Shown here in pieces: positions 10,495 through 20,173 of a DNA stretch of 64,000 nucleotides. The notes beneath the pieces are model-generated. The model was not told where the DNA came from and searched no databases. It saw only the letters and a list, made by a program, of their open reading frames with translations. This DNA is from Rathayibacter sp. SD072. GTDB taxonomy: Bacteria; Actinomycetota; Actinomycetes; Actinomycetales; Microbacteriaceae. Position 1 is the stretch's first letter, and every line of letters starts with the position of its first letter. The position numbers and the translations under genes are program-made. The stretch covers positions 53,859 to 117,858 of the forward strand of contig NZ_JADILJ010000006.1 of NCBI RefSeq assembly GCF_017355185.1, written 5' to 3'.

Positions 10495-11490
10495 CTAGTA
10501 GCGGGACTTCTCCAGGATGTCCTCGCGCGGGTTCTCGGCGGGCTCCGCGGCCGCGTAGGCCTCGAGCGCCGCCCGAGCGGCCGAGGACAGGTGATCGGGC
10601 ACCGCCACCTGGATGACGGCGAGCAGGTCGCCGGTGCCCTTGCCGGTCTCGACGCCGCGGCCCTTGACCCGCAGCACCCGACCGCTCGGCGTGCCGGGCG
10701 CCACCCGCAGCTTGACGGGATCGCCGCCGAGCGTCGGCACCTCGATCGTGGCGCCGAACACGGCCTCCACGAAGGTGACCGGGACGTTCACGCGGAGGTT
10801 CAGTCCGTCGCGCTCGAAGACCGGGTGCTTGCGGACGGCCACGGTGAGCACGAGATCGCCCGGCTCGCCGCCGTCGGGGCTGGGGCGCCCCTTGCCGCGC
10901 ACGCGGATCTTCTGCTGGTCGGCGACGCCGGCGGGGATGCGGACGGAGAGCGGTCGGCCCTCGCCCGTCTGCAGCTGCACCGTGTCGCCGCGGGTCGCGG
11001 TGCGGAAGTCGATGGTCGTGCTGGCGGTGACGTCGGACCCCTTCTGCGGTCCGCCGAACCCGCGGAAGCCGCCCGTGGGCTGGCCGAAGCGGCTGCCGCC
11101 CGGCGCTCCCCCGAACATCCCGCCGAGGAGGTCCTCGAATCCGGGAGGGGGGCCCTGCCTGCTGCCGGCGCCGGGGCGCCCGCCCTGGCCGAACACGTCG
11201 CCGAAGACGTCGTCGAATCCGCCGGGCTGGCCGCCGGCGGTGAAGCGCGCGCCGCCGCCCATCGCGCGGATCTGGTCGTACTCCTTGCGCTGATCCGCGT
11301 CCGAGAGGACGGTGTACGCCTCGCTGATCTCCTTGAAGCGCGCCTCCGCCCGGGCGTCCCCCGGGTTGGAGTCCGGGTGGAACTGCCGGGCGAGCTTGCG
11401 GTAGGTCTTCTTCAGATCCGCCGCGGAGACGTCCTTGGACACGCCGAGGACCTTGTAGAAGTCCTTCTCGAACCAATCCTGGCTGGCCAT
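10495..11490 (-). CDS. dnaJ: DnaJ co-chaperone without zinc finger
   Basis: 331 residues. J-domain at residues 10-75 with HPD at 38-40, a long Gly/Phe-rich linker (about 83-150), then the two beta-sandwich client-binding domains. The four CXXCXGXG zinc repeats of type I DnaJ are absent, so this is a type II (CbpA-like) protein, as is usual for the hspR-linked dnaJ of actinobacteria. Stimulates DnaK ATPase and delivers substrates. Third gene of the dnaK operon; the 109-base gap to grpE is structured. Confidence 0.95.
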   Translation of the reverse strand: MASQDWFEKDFYKVLGVSKDVSAADLKKTYRKLARQFHPDSNPGDARAEARFKEISEAYTVLSDADQRKEYDQIRAMGGGARFTAGGQPGGFDDVFGDVFGQGGRPGAGSRQGPPPGFEDLLGGMFGGAPGGSRFGQPTGGFRGFGGPQKGSDVTASTTIDFRTATRGDTVQLQTGEGRPLSVRIPAGVADQQKIRVRGKGRPSPDGGEPGDLVLTVAVRKHPVFERDGLNLRVNVPVTFVEAVFGATIEVPTLGGDPVKLRVAPGTPSGRVLRVKGRGVETGKGTGDLLAVIQVAVPDHLSSAARAALEAYAAAEPAENPREDILEKSRY

Positions 11491-11518
11491 GTGCCTCTTC
11501 CTGTGTCGAGTGCGGCGG

Positions 11519-11578
11519 GGGACCCCGACCCGACCGGGCCTCGCCCGAAGGGGCGGACCAGGTGCGGGGCGGGGTCCC
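11519..11578. other. Structured grpE-dnaJ spacer
   Basis: A perfect 9-bp inverted repeat (GGGACCCCG at 11519-11527, CGGGGTCCC at 11570-11578) encloses a second small hairpin CGCCC-GAAG-GGGCG. It lies in the 109-base gap between grpE and dnaJ, both on the minus strand. In the mRNA this could act as a processing site, attenuator or stabiliser that sets the DnaJ to GrpE ratio. There is no T-rich tail. Confidence 0.35.
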
Positions 11579-11599
11579 TCGCGGTGGTGCGGGAGGGTG

Positions 11600-12199
11600 T
11601 CAGTCGGCGGGGACGGCCACGACCACCTTGGCGGCCCGCAGCAGCGAGCCTCCGAGGTAGTAGCCCGCCTCGACGACGTCCGCGACCGTGGAGGTCTCGG
11701 CGCCCGGAGTGGGCTGCTGGAAGATCGCCTCGTGGATGTTCGGGTCGAACAGGTCCCCGACGGCTCCGGTCTTCACCAGCCCGAGCTTCTCGATCCCGCC
11801 GCGCAGCTTCTGCGCGATGGCGGTGAACGGACCGCCCTCCTGCAGGTCGCCGTGCTTCTCGGCGCGGTCGAGGTCGTCGAGCACGGGGAGGATGACCTTC
11901 ACCGCGTCGCCGATGGCCCGCTCCTTCTCGACCTGCCGGTTCGACTCCGTGCGCTTGCGGTAGTTCGCGTACTCCGCGGTGACCCGCTGGAGGTCGGCGA
12001 GGTGCTCCGCTGCGAGCGTCTCGGCGTCGGACTGGCCCGAGAGGAACGAGAGGTCGGCGTCCGAGAGCGTCGTCTCGACGTCGGGGCCCTCGGCCTCGAT
12101 CAGACCCTCGGTGTCCTGGGCGGACTCGGCCGCCTCGGCTCCGGTGGTCGGCTCGTCCTCGGGCACGCCCTCGGTCGGCTCCTGGTTGTGCTTGCCCAT
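11600..12199 (-). CDS. grpE: Nucleotide exchange factor GrpE
   Basis: 199 residues. Long acidic disordered N-terminus, coiled-coil helix (about 85-125: LADLQRVTAEYANYRKRTE), then the beta-wing domain with DLFDPNIHEAIFQQPTPG and the ending VVEAGYYLGGSLLRAAKVVVA. Catalyses ADP release from DnaK. Starts two bases after the dnaK stop, so it is tightly coupled to dnaK. Confidence 0.95.
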   Translation of the reverse strand: MGKHNQEPTEGVPEDEPTTGAEAAESAQDTEGLIEAEGPDVETTLSDADLSFLSGQSDAETLAAEHLADLQRVTAEYANYRKRTESNRQVEKERAIGDAVKVILPVLDDLDRAEKHGDLQEGGPFTAIAQKLRGGIEKLGLVKTGAVGDLFDPNIHEAIFQQPTPGAETSTVADVVEAGYYLGGSLLRAAKVVVAVPAD

Positions 12200-12201
12200 C
12201 G

Positions 12202-14064
<1,863 letters not shown>

Positions 14065-14156
14065 AGCGTGTTTCTCCTTCGCGACCGGCCGTCCGTGAGG
14101 GGGTCGATCAGTTGTCGTGAGTGGTGCTGACGTGAGTGGTGCAAACCTCCGCGGGA

Positions 14157-14177
14157 CTTGAGCCCCGCACACTCAAG
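14157..14177. promoter_or_regulatory. HAIR operator of the dnaK operon
   Basis: CTTGAGC-N7-ACTCAAG matches the HspR-associated inverted repeat consensus CTTGAGT-N7-ACTCAAG at 13 of 14 arm positions. It overlaps the end of the -10 hexamer and the expected transcription start of dnaK, so bound HspR should block initiation. The cognate repressor gene is in the same operon. Confidence 0.92.
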
Positions 14178-14203
14178 TTTACGCAGGTCGATCCTGGAGT
14201 CAA
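14176..14203 (-). promoter_or_regulatory. dnaK housekeeping promoter
   Basis: On the minus strand TTGACT (14203-14198) and TAAACT (14181-14176) are separated by 16 bases, close to the sigma-70/SigA consensus and unusual in this GC-rich sequence. The -10 shares two bases with the HAIR site, so repression by HspR through steric blocking is the simple reading. Confidence 0.85.
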
Positions 14204-14218
14204 GCCGGGAGCCGAGAA

Positions 14219-14239
14219 CCTGAGTCGAGTCGGCTCAAC
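14219..14239. promoter_or_regulatory. Second, degenerate HAIR-like site
   Basis: CCTGAGT-N7-GCTCAAC matches the HAIR arms at 6 of 7 and 5 of 7 positions with the same 7-base spacer. It lies upstream of the dnaK -35 box and 50 bases before the divergent MFS gene, so it could strengthen HspR binding or link the MFS gene to the heat-shock response. It may also be chance similarity. Confidence 0.4.
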
Positions 14240-14288
14240 TCTCAGGGCCCGCTTCCCGCCGTTCACCCGGACGCCCTACGGTGAGCGC

Positions 14289-15638
14289 ATGACCGAACGC
14301 ACCGGCCGCAGGACAGTCCTCGCGTGGGGACTGTGGGACTGGGGCGGATCCGCCTTCAACGCCGTCGTGACGACCTTCGTCTTCACCGTCTACCTCACCA
14401 CCGACGGCCTGTTCGGCACTCCGAGCGGGGTCTCGGCCGCGCTGGGCTGGTCGCTCGCCGGAGCGGGACTGGTGGTCGCGCTCATCGCGCCGCTCACCGG
14501 ACGCCGGGCCGATCTGGGCGGACGCCGCCGTCTCTGGCTCGGGATCCACTCCGCGGTCGTCGTCGCGTGCATCCTGCTGATGTTCTTCGTGCGCCCCGAC
14601 CCCGCGTACCTCTGGCTGGGTTTGGGACTGCTCGCCGTCGGCACCGTCTTCTTCGAGTTCGCGAGCGTCAACTACAACGCCATGGTCAGCCAGGTCTCGA
14701 CGCGCGCCACGATCGGCCGCGTCTCGGGCTTCGGCTGGGGCATGGGCTACGTCGGCGGCATCGTGCTCCTGCTGATCGTCTACTTCGGCTTCATCTCGCC
14801 CGAGGTGGGGCTCTTCGGGGTCACCGGCGAGGACGGACTCGATGTCCGCGTCTCGATCCTGCTCGCGGGAGTCTGGTTCGCGGTCTTCGCGGTCCCGGTG
14901 CTCGTCTCGGTCCCCGAGCTGCCGGCGCGGGCCGGCGGGCGCGAGCGGATCGGCGTGATCGCCTCCTACCGCGCGCTGTTCCGCCAGATCCGGGCTCTCT
15001 GGGGCGAGAGCCGCAGCACGGTCGCGTTCCTGATCGCCAGCGCGGTCTTCCGCGACGGCCTGACCGGCGTCTTCACCTTCGGCGGCGTGCTCGCCCAGGG
15101 CACCTTCGGCTTCAGCGCCGGCGAGGTGATCCTCTTCGCGATCGCCGCGAACGTGGTCGCGGGTGTCGCCACCATCTCGGTCGGGGCCCTGGACGACCGG
15201 CTCGGTCCCAAGACGGTGATCGTGGCCTCGCTCGTCGGGCTCGTGGTCTGCGGCACGGCGGTCTTCGTCCTGCACGACGGCGGCGCCACCGTCTTCTGGA
15301 TCTTCGGACTGCTGCTCTGCCTCTTCGTCGGGCCCGCTCAGTCGGCCAGCCGCAGCTACCTCGCCCGTCTGATCCCGGAGGGCCGTGAGGGCGAGATCTT
15401 CGGGCTCTACGCGACCACCGGCCGCGCCGCGTCCTTCCTCGCGCCGGCCGCCTTCGCGGCCTTCGTCTCGATCGCCGCGGCGGCCTCCGGCGGCGACGAG
15501 TCGAACGTGCAGTACTGGGGCATCCTCGGCCTCGTCCTCGTGCTCGCGGTCGGGCTGGTCCTCCTCCTGCCCGTCCGCCGGCCGCCTGCCGGTGCGCCTC
15601 TCGCGTCGTCCGCGCGGCAGGGCGCTCCGCTCCCCTAG
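14289..15638 (+). CDS. MFS transporter (UMF1/Atg22-like)
   Basis: 449 residues, about 12 transmembrane segments. The N-terminus AWGLWDWGGSAFNAVVTTFVFTVYLT and the motif DLGGRRRLWLGIHS after segment 2 fit the UMF1 family of the major facilitator superfamily, many of which are probable amino-acid or small-solute exporters. The start was set at ATG 14289 because TACGGT ends six bases upstream (leaderless pattern); the frame is open further upstream but would run through the dnaK promoter. Substrate unknown. Confidence 0.88.
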   Translation: MTERTGRRTVLAWGLWDWGGSAFNAVVTTFVFTVYLTTDGLFGTPSGVSAALGWSLAGAGLVVALIAPLTGRRADLGGRRRLWLGIHSAVVVACILLMFFVRPDPAYLWLGLGLLAVGTVFFEFASVNYNAMVSQVSTRATIGRVSGFGWGMGYVGGIVLLLIVYFGFISPEVGLFGVTGEDGLDVRVSILLAGVWFAVFAVPVLVSVPELPARAGGRERIGVIASYRALFRQIRALWGESRSTVAFLIASAVFRDGLTGVFTFGGVLAQGTFGFSAGEVILFAIAANVVAGVATISVGALDDRLGPKTVIVASLVGLVVCGTAVFVLHDGGATVFWIFGLLLCLFVGPAQSASRSYLARLIPEGREGEIFGLYATTGRAASFLAPAAFAAFVSIAAAASGGDESNVQYWGILGLVLVLAVGLVLLLPVRRPPAGAPLASSARQGAPLP

Positions 15639-15703
15639 AGTGTCTGAGCCGTCGCTCGACGGCGCAGCGCCGGCTCCGTCGGCCCGACCAGCGGAGGAGC
15701 GGC

Positions 15704-16015
15704 ATGTCGCGGCGCACCACGGACGACGACGCCGCACGACGCGGACCCGAGCGGCACAGTCGCAGTACCGTGCCCGCGGTCGACGCGCCCCTCACCAGCC
15801 CTGCCGACGACTGGCCTGTCGCCCCAGCGACTCCCGCGCGCGAGGCCGCCGCCGACCGTCCGGCGTCGATCCGCGTCAAGAAGCGCCGCGTCTCCCGTCG
15901 GGTCCGACTCGCGAAGACGACGAAGCGGATCGGCTACGCCGCCCTCGTCGTCGCGCTGCTCGCCGGCCTCGCGGTCGTCGTGGCGCTCATCGTCGCGCCG
16001 CACCAGCTGTTCTGA
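15704..16015 (+). CDS. Small C-tail-anchored membrane protein
   Basis: 103 residues; ATG behind GGAGGAG. A polar, Ala/Asp/Arg-rich first two-thirds is followed by a very basic patch (VKKRRVSRRVRLAKTTKR) and one transmembrane helix (about 78-98, GYAALVVALLAGLAVVVALIV), leaving a few residues after it. It is therefore likely a single-pass protein with a cytoplasmic basic domain. No known family recognised. It lies between the MFS gene and the end of the carotenoid operon. Confidence 0.65.
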   Translation: MSRRTTDDDAARRGPERHSRSTVPAVDAPLTSPADDWPVAPATPAREAAADRPASIRVKKRRVSRRVRLAKTTKRIGYAALVVALLAGLAVVVALIVAPHQLF

Positions 16016-16040
16016 GGCGCACCGGCCGTCCGGCCCGCGC

Positions 16041-16904
16041 TCAGGTCGCGAGCCAGAAGACGATCAGCAGCAGCGTGACCAGGAACCCGGTCAGGAAGTT
16101 GAGCGCCAGGAACCGCTTCCAGCCCGCGTTCGCCCGCTCGGCCTCCGCGTCGCTCAGCGAGCGGTACGGCCAGATGCTCACGGCGTAGGGCACCGCGAGC
16201 AGGGCCGCGAGCGTGCCGGGCCACGGCAGGAGCAGCAGGAGCAGCCCGCTCGCCGCGTAGGCGCCGATGGCGAACCGCGTGGTCGCCTTCGCTCCGATGA
16301 CGGTCGCGATGGACCCGATCCCCCCGGCGCGGTCGGCGAGGATGTCCTGCACCGCTCCGAACGCGTGGCTGGCGATCCCCCACAGGAAGAACGCGACGAG
16401 CAGCGCCACCAGGGGCCCGGTCACCGTCGTTCCCGCCAATGCGATGCCGTACACGGCAGGACTCACGAAGTGCGTCGCAGAGGTGAGGGAGTCGACGAAC
16501 GGGCGCTCCTTGAAGCGCAGTCCCGGCGCGCTGTAGGCGATCACGGCGAAGACGCTGACCGCGAGCACGAGCCACGAGAGCGGCGAGCCGAGCAGCACGA
16601 GAGCGATCAGGAACGGCACGTTCGTCGCGACCGCGGCGATCAGCGTCGCGCGGTGCTCGCTCCGGTCGAGGACCGCGCCCTCGACGCCGCCCTTGCGGGG
16701 GTTCCGAAGGTCGGACTCGTAGTCGAAGACGTCGTTGATGCCGTACATGGCGAGGTTGTACGGGATCAGGAAATAGAGCGTGCCGAGCACGAAGGCGAGG
16801 TCGATCTCGCGCGTGGTCAGCAGGTACGCGGCCGCGAAGGGGTAGGCGGTGTTGACCCAGCTCAGCGGCCGGCTCGAGACGAAGAGCGCGCGCAGGCGGT
16901 TCAC
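16041..16904 (-). CDS. crtEb: Lycopene elongase (UbiA prenyltransferase)
   Basis: 287 residues, UbiA superfamily membrane prenyltransferase. The first Asp-rich motif NDVFDYESD (about residues 57-65) binds Mg-diphosphate; YSAPGLRFKERPFVDSLTSA is the second conserved loop. In corynebacterial and micrococcal C50 pathways CrtEb adds dimethylallyl units to both ends of lycopene, giving flavuxanthin-type C50 products. It is the last gene of the crt operon and overlaps crtYf by ATGA. Confidence 0.92.
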   Translation of the reverse strand: MNRLRALFVSSRPLSWVNTAYPFAAAYLLTTREIDLAFVLGTLYFLIPYNLAMYGINDVFDYESDLRNPRKGGVEGAVLDRSEHRATLIAAVATNVPFLIALVLLGSPLSWLVLAVSVFAVIAYSAPGLRFKERPFVDSLTSATHFVSPAVYGIALAGTTVTGPLVALLVAFFLWGIASHAFGAVQDILADRAGGIGSIATVIGAKATTRFAIGAYAASGLLLLLLPWPGTLAALLAVPYAVSIWPYRSLSDAEAERANAGWKRFLALNFLTGFLVTLLLIVFWLAT

Positions 16905-17218
16905 GAGGGGCTCCGATCGGCACGGCGGCGGTCCGGGAGGATCGACCAGAGGGCGGGCAGGGCGACGGCCGCGGCGATCGCGTAGGCGAAGTCCTCGATC
17001 GGCGCGACGCCGATCCGCAGACCCGAGATCAGGGAGTCGTCGTAGGCCACGAGCAGTCCCACTCCGATCATCACGTTGTCGAACACCGCGGTCATCACCA
17101 GCAGCACGACGAGCGTGCCCGCGAGGGCGCCGAGGCGCAGCCGCCCGCGGCGCAGGGCGATCACGAGGACCACCAGGACAACCGCGAGGAAGACGGCGTT
17201 CAGGACGAGGTACGTCAT
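16901..17218 (-). CDS. crtYf: C50 carotenoid cyclase subunit (CrtYf-type)
   Basis: 105 residues, three hydrophobic helices. Small lycopene-cyclase-domain protein that works as a heterodimer with the product of the preceding gene. Visible family marks are TAVFDNVMIGVGLLVAYDDS and the PIEDF motif (VAPIEDFAYAIA), corresponding to the conserved PxE(E/D) loop of heterodimeric cyclases. Overlaps crtYe and crtEb by four bases each. Whether the ring type is epsilon (decaprenoxanthin) or gamma (sarcinaxanthin) cannot be told by eye. Confidence 0.88.
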   Translation of the reverse strand: MTYLVLNAVFLAVVLVVLVIALRRGRLRLGALAGTLVVLLVMTAVFDNVMIGVGLLVAYDDSLISGLRIGVAPIEDFAYAIAAAVALPALWSILPDRRRADRSPS

Positions 17219-17532
17219 GCGGCCGCCTCCGCCCGCTTCGAGAGCGCCCCGTAGACGTCCATCGACAGGTAGCAGAGCAGGGTGAGGAAGAGGACCTCCT
17301 CGATCGGCAGCTCGGGAGCGAGCTGGAGCCCGGTCATGTACGGGGTCTCGCCGCGGAAGAACACGCCGAGCCCGATGCCGAACAGGTCCCAGATCAGGAA
17401 GAAGACGACGCCCGCGGGGAGCACGATCGCGGCCTTGCGCGCGTCGTTCCAGAAGAACAGCCCGAAGCGCCTGTCGAGCACGACCATCCCGGTGATCGAG
17501 ACGGCGAGCGCGAGCAGGTAGACGACCCCCAC
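17215..17532 (-). CDS. crtYe: C50 carotenoid cyclase subunit (CrtYe-type)
   Basis: 105 residues, three hydrophobic helices, GTG start three bases after the crtBI stop. Carries the heterodimeric cyclase motif PELPIEEVLFLTLLCY and LDRRFGLFFWNDARKA. Partner of CrtYf in cyclising the C50 acyclic precursor made by CrtEb. Overlaps crtYf by ATGA. Confidence 0.88.
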   Translation of the reverse strand: MGVVYLLALAVSITGMVVLDRRFGLFFWNDARKAAIVLPAGVVFFLIWDLFGIGLGVFFRGETPYMTGLQLAPELPIEEVLFLTLLCYLSMDVYGALSKRAEAAA

Positions 17533-17535
17533 CGG

Positions 17536-20094
17536 CTACTCCCCCGCGTCCGCGAGCACGGCGTCGCGCACCTCGGATCGGACGCTCGGAGCCACGGGGG
17601 CCCCCGGCGCCCCGCGCACCGGGAGCGGCTCGGTGGACACGTCGCCGCGGACCCGCTTGAGCATCACCTCGGCACTGATCACGCACATCGGGAGGCCGAT
17701 GCCGGGGATCGTCGAGCTGCCGGCGAACAGGAGTCCGTCGACGCGGGCACTCGCGTTGCCGGCCCGGAAGAACGCGCTCTGCTTGAGCACGTGCGCCGGA
17801 CCCAGCATCGAGCCGCGCCACGCTCCGAGATCGCTCTCGAAGTCGGCCGGTCCGATGGTGCGGCGGACGACCACGCGCTCGGCCAGGTCGGTCGCTCCCG
17901 TCCACGTCGCGATCTGGCGGATCGCCGCGTCGGCGATCGCCTCGACGCGGGCGTCGCCCGCGCCGCCGACGCCGCCGTGCCCGATCGAGGTGTCGGCGGG
18001 GATGGGGACGAGCACGAAGAGGTTCTCGTGCCCCTCCGGAGCGACGCCCGGGTCGGTCGCACTCGGACGGCAGACGTAGATCGACGCCGGGTCGGGCACC
18101 GAGGGGGTCTCGCCGAAGATGCGGTCGAAGTTGTCGTGCCAGTCCTGCGTGAAGAGCAGGGTGTGGTGCTCGAGCTGCGGCAGCTCGCCGCGGACGCCGA
18201 GCAGGACGAGCACGGCACTGGGGCCGGGGTTGCGGTCCTCCCAGTACTCGGGCGGGAAGGTGCGCAGCTCGTCGGGCAGGAGGGACTGCTCGGTCGTGAA
18301 GAGGTCGGACGCGTTGACGACCAGCTCAGCGGGGAGGCGCTCGACGCCGTCCGGACCCTCGAACTCGACTCCGACGACCTCGGCGCCGCGGCGGCCGCCT
18401 CGGGGCGCGCGGGCCGTCAGGATCCGCGTGGCCGGCGACGACGTGCGGATCGTGACGCCCGCCTCCTCGCCGACCTCGGCGACCGCCTCGATCAGGCGCG
18501 TGAATCCGCCCATCGGGTAGAGCACGCCGTCGGCCAGGTCGAGGTGGCTCATCAGGTGGTACATGCTCGGAGCGTCGTACGGCGAGGAGCCGAGGAACAC
18601 GGCCGGGTAGCCGAGGATCTGGCGCAGCCGGTTGTCGCTGACGGCCGTGCCCGCGAGCGAGTCGAGCGGAGTCAGCAGGAGCTTCCCGAGCGTCGCCGTG
18701 CGGGTCAGCACGTCCTTGCGCAGCAGCGGCAGGAACGAGGCGAAGCTGGTGTAGAGGAAGCGGCGCTTGGCGACCTCGTAGGTGTCGCGCGCCGACTCGA
18801 GGTAGGCGCGCATCCTCTCACCCGAGCCGGGCTCGACGCTCTCGAACAGGGCGATGTTCGACTCGAGATCGGCCAGGACGTCGATCGGCCCGTCGACGCC
18901 CTCGCTGTAGACGCGGTAGCCGGGGTCGAGCTTCACCAGGTCGAGGCGCTCGTCGGCGCTCGTGCCCATCAGTCGGAAGAAGTGGTCGAAGACCTCGGGC
19001 ATGAGGTACCACGACGGCCCGGTGTCGAAGCGGAATCCGTCGCGCTCCCATGATCCGGCTCGGCCGCCGACCACCTCGCGCTTCTCGAGGACGGTCACGT
19101 CCCAGCCGTCGCGGGCGAGCAGGGCGGCGGACGCGAGTCCCGCGATACCGCCGCCGATGACGACGGCGCGGTGCGGCCCGGTCGCCGAGCGGCTCGCCCG
19201 GGCGGGACCCCGACCCAGCCGGGGCGCGAGGGTCGAGGCGGCGGCCCGGGCGGCGAGCGCGGCCTTCGTCGCCGTCGGCACGCTGACGCGGGCGCGCAGC
19301 AGCTCGTCGGCGGGCGTCTCTCGGATGCGATCGGCGAGGGCCTGGAAGAGCGAGTGCGCGAGCACGACCGCGCGGCGGCTCGAGCGCGGCAGCTCCGGGA
19401 TGATCGCGGCGGCCTCATCGAGGTCGGCGTCGAGGTCGGCGAGCAGGACCGCCTTGTCGTCCTCGGTGAAGGCGCGCGGATCGATGCCCGGGAAGTAGCT
19501 GCGGCCGAGGCCGTCCACGTCGGCGGCGAGGTCGCGCAGGAAGTTGACCTTCTGGAACGCCGAGCCCAGGCGGCGGGCGCCGGCCACGAGGCGCTCGCGG
19601 GCGACCGGCGAGACGTGACCCGCATCCTCCGCCGCGAGGAACACGTGCAGGCACATGAGGCCGACGACCTCGGCCGAGCCGTAGACGTAGCGCTCGAACG
19701 ACTCGGGAGTGTGCACGGTCTCGCGCAGGTCCGCGCGCATCGACGCGAAGAAGGGGCGGGTGAGCTCGGTGCCGAATCCCGTGGCGCGGGCCGTGCGGGC
19801 GAACGCGTGCACCACGAGGTTCGAGCTGTAGCCGGAGGCGAGCGCGCGATCGGTCTCGGCCTCGAACGCGTCGAGCGCCTCCTCGACGGCGGCCCGGTCG
19901 AGCGCGGCGGCCTCGGCGACCCCGTCGACGATCTCGTCGGCGACGCGCACCAGCGCGTAGACGTCCTCGACCCGCTCGCGCACGCCGCGGCCGAGCAGCC
20001 GCGTGGCGAGCCCGAACGACGTCGAGTAGCTCCGGATCACCTGCGCCGACGCCTCGTGCGCGACTCGGTCGTACAGTTCGCTCTGCCGGGTCAT
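17536..20094 (-). CDS. crtBI: Fused phytoene synthase-phytoene desaturase
   Basis: 852 residues in one open frame. Residues 1-285 are a full CrtB: first Asp-rich motif DEIVD at 53-57, VYGSAEVVGLMCLHVF, and second motif NFLRDLAADVDGLGRSYFP near 184-202. After an Ala/Arg-rich linker (about 286-306) a full CrtI begins: FAD-binding GGGIAGLASA at 314-323, EKREVVGGRAGSW, and the C-terminal GLLFAGSSTIPGIGLPMCVISAE. Normally these are two genes; here no stop or frameshift separates them. It condenses two GGPP to phytoene and desaturates it to lycopene. TACGGT six bases before the ATG suggests an additional leaderless promoter inside the operon. Confidence 0.9.
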   Translation of the reverse strand: MTRQSELYDRVAHEASAQVIRSYSTSFGLATRLLGRGVRERVEDVYALVRVADEIVDGVAEAAALDRAAVEEALDAFEAETDRALASGYSSNLVVHAFARTARATGFGTELTRPFFASMRADLRETVHTPESFERYVYGSAEVVGLMCLHVFLAAEDAGHVSPVARERLVAGARRLGSAFQKVNFLRDLAADVDGLGRSYFPGIDPRAFTEDDKAVLLADLDADLDEAAAIIPELPRSSRRAVVLAHSLFQALADRIRETPADELLRARVSVPTATKAALAARAAASTLAPRLGRGPARASRSATGPHRAVVIGGGIAGLASAALLARDGWDVTVLEKREVVGGRAGSWERDGFRFDTGPSWYLMPEVFDHFFRLMGTSADERLDLVKLDPGYRVYSEGVDGPIDVLADLESNIALFESVEPGSGERMRAYLESARDTYEVAKRRFLYTSFASFLPLLRKDVLTRTATLGKLLLTPLDSLAGTAVSDNRLRQILGYPAVFLGSSPYDAPSMYHLMSHLDLADGVLYPMGGFTRLIEAVAEVGEEAGVTIRTSSPATRILTARAPRGGRRGAEVVGVEFEGPDGVERLPAELVVNASDLFTTEQSLLPDELRTFPPEYWEDRNPGPSAVLVLLGVRGELPQLEHHTLLFTQDWHDNFDRIFGETPSVPDPASIYVCRPSATDPGVAPEGHENLFVLVPIPADTSIGHGGVGGAGDARVEAIADAAIRQIATWTGATDLAERVVVRRTIGPADFESDLGAWRGSMLGPAHVLKQSAFFRAGNASARVDGLLFAGSSTIPGIGLPMCVISAEVMLKRVRGDVSTEPLPVRGAPGAPVAPSVRSEVRDAVLADAGE

Positions 20095-20173
20095 CGTGCC
20101 ACCGTAGGGGTCGTGGGCGTGCGTGCGGTCATCGGGGCGGCGGGCCGCGCGTGGCGGCCCGGCGGAGCGGGGA

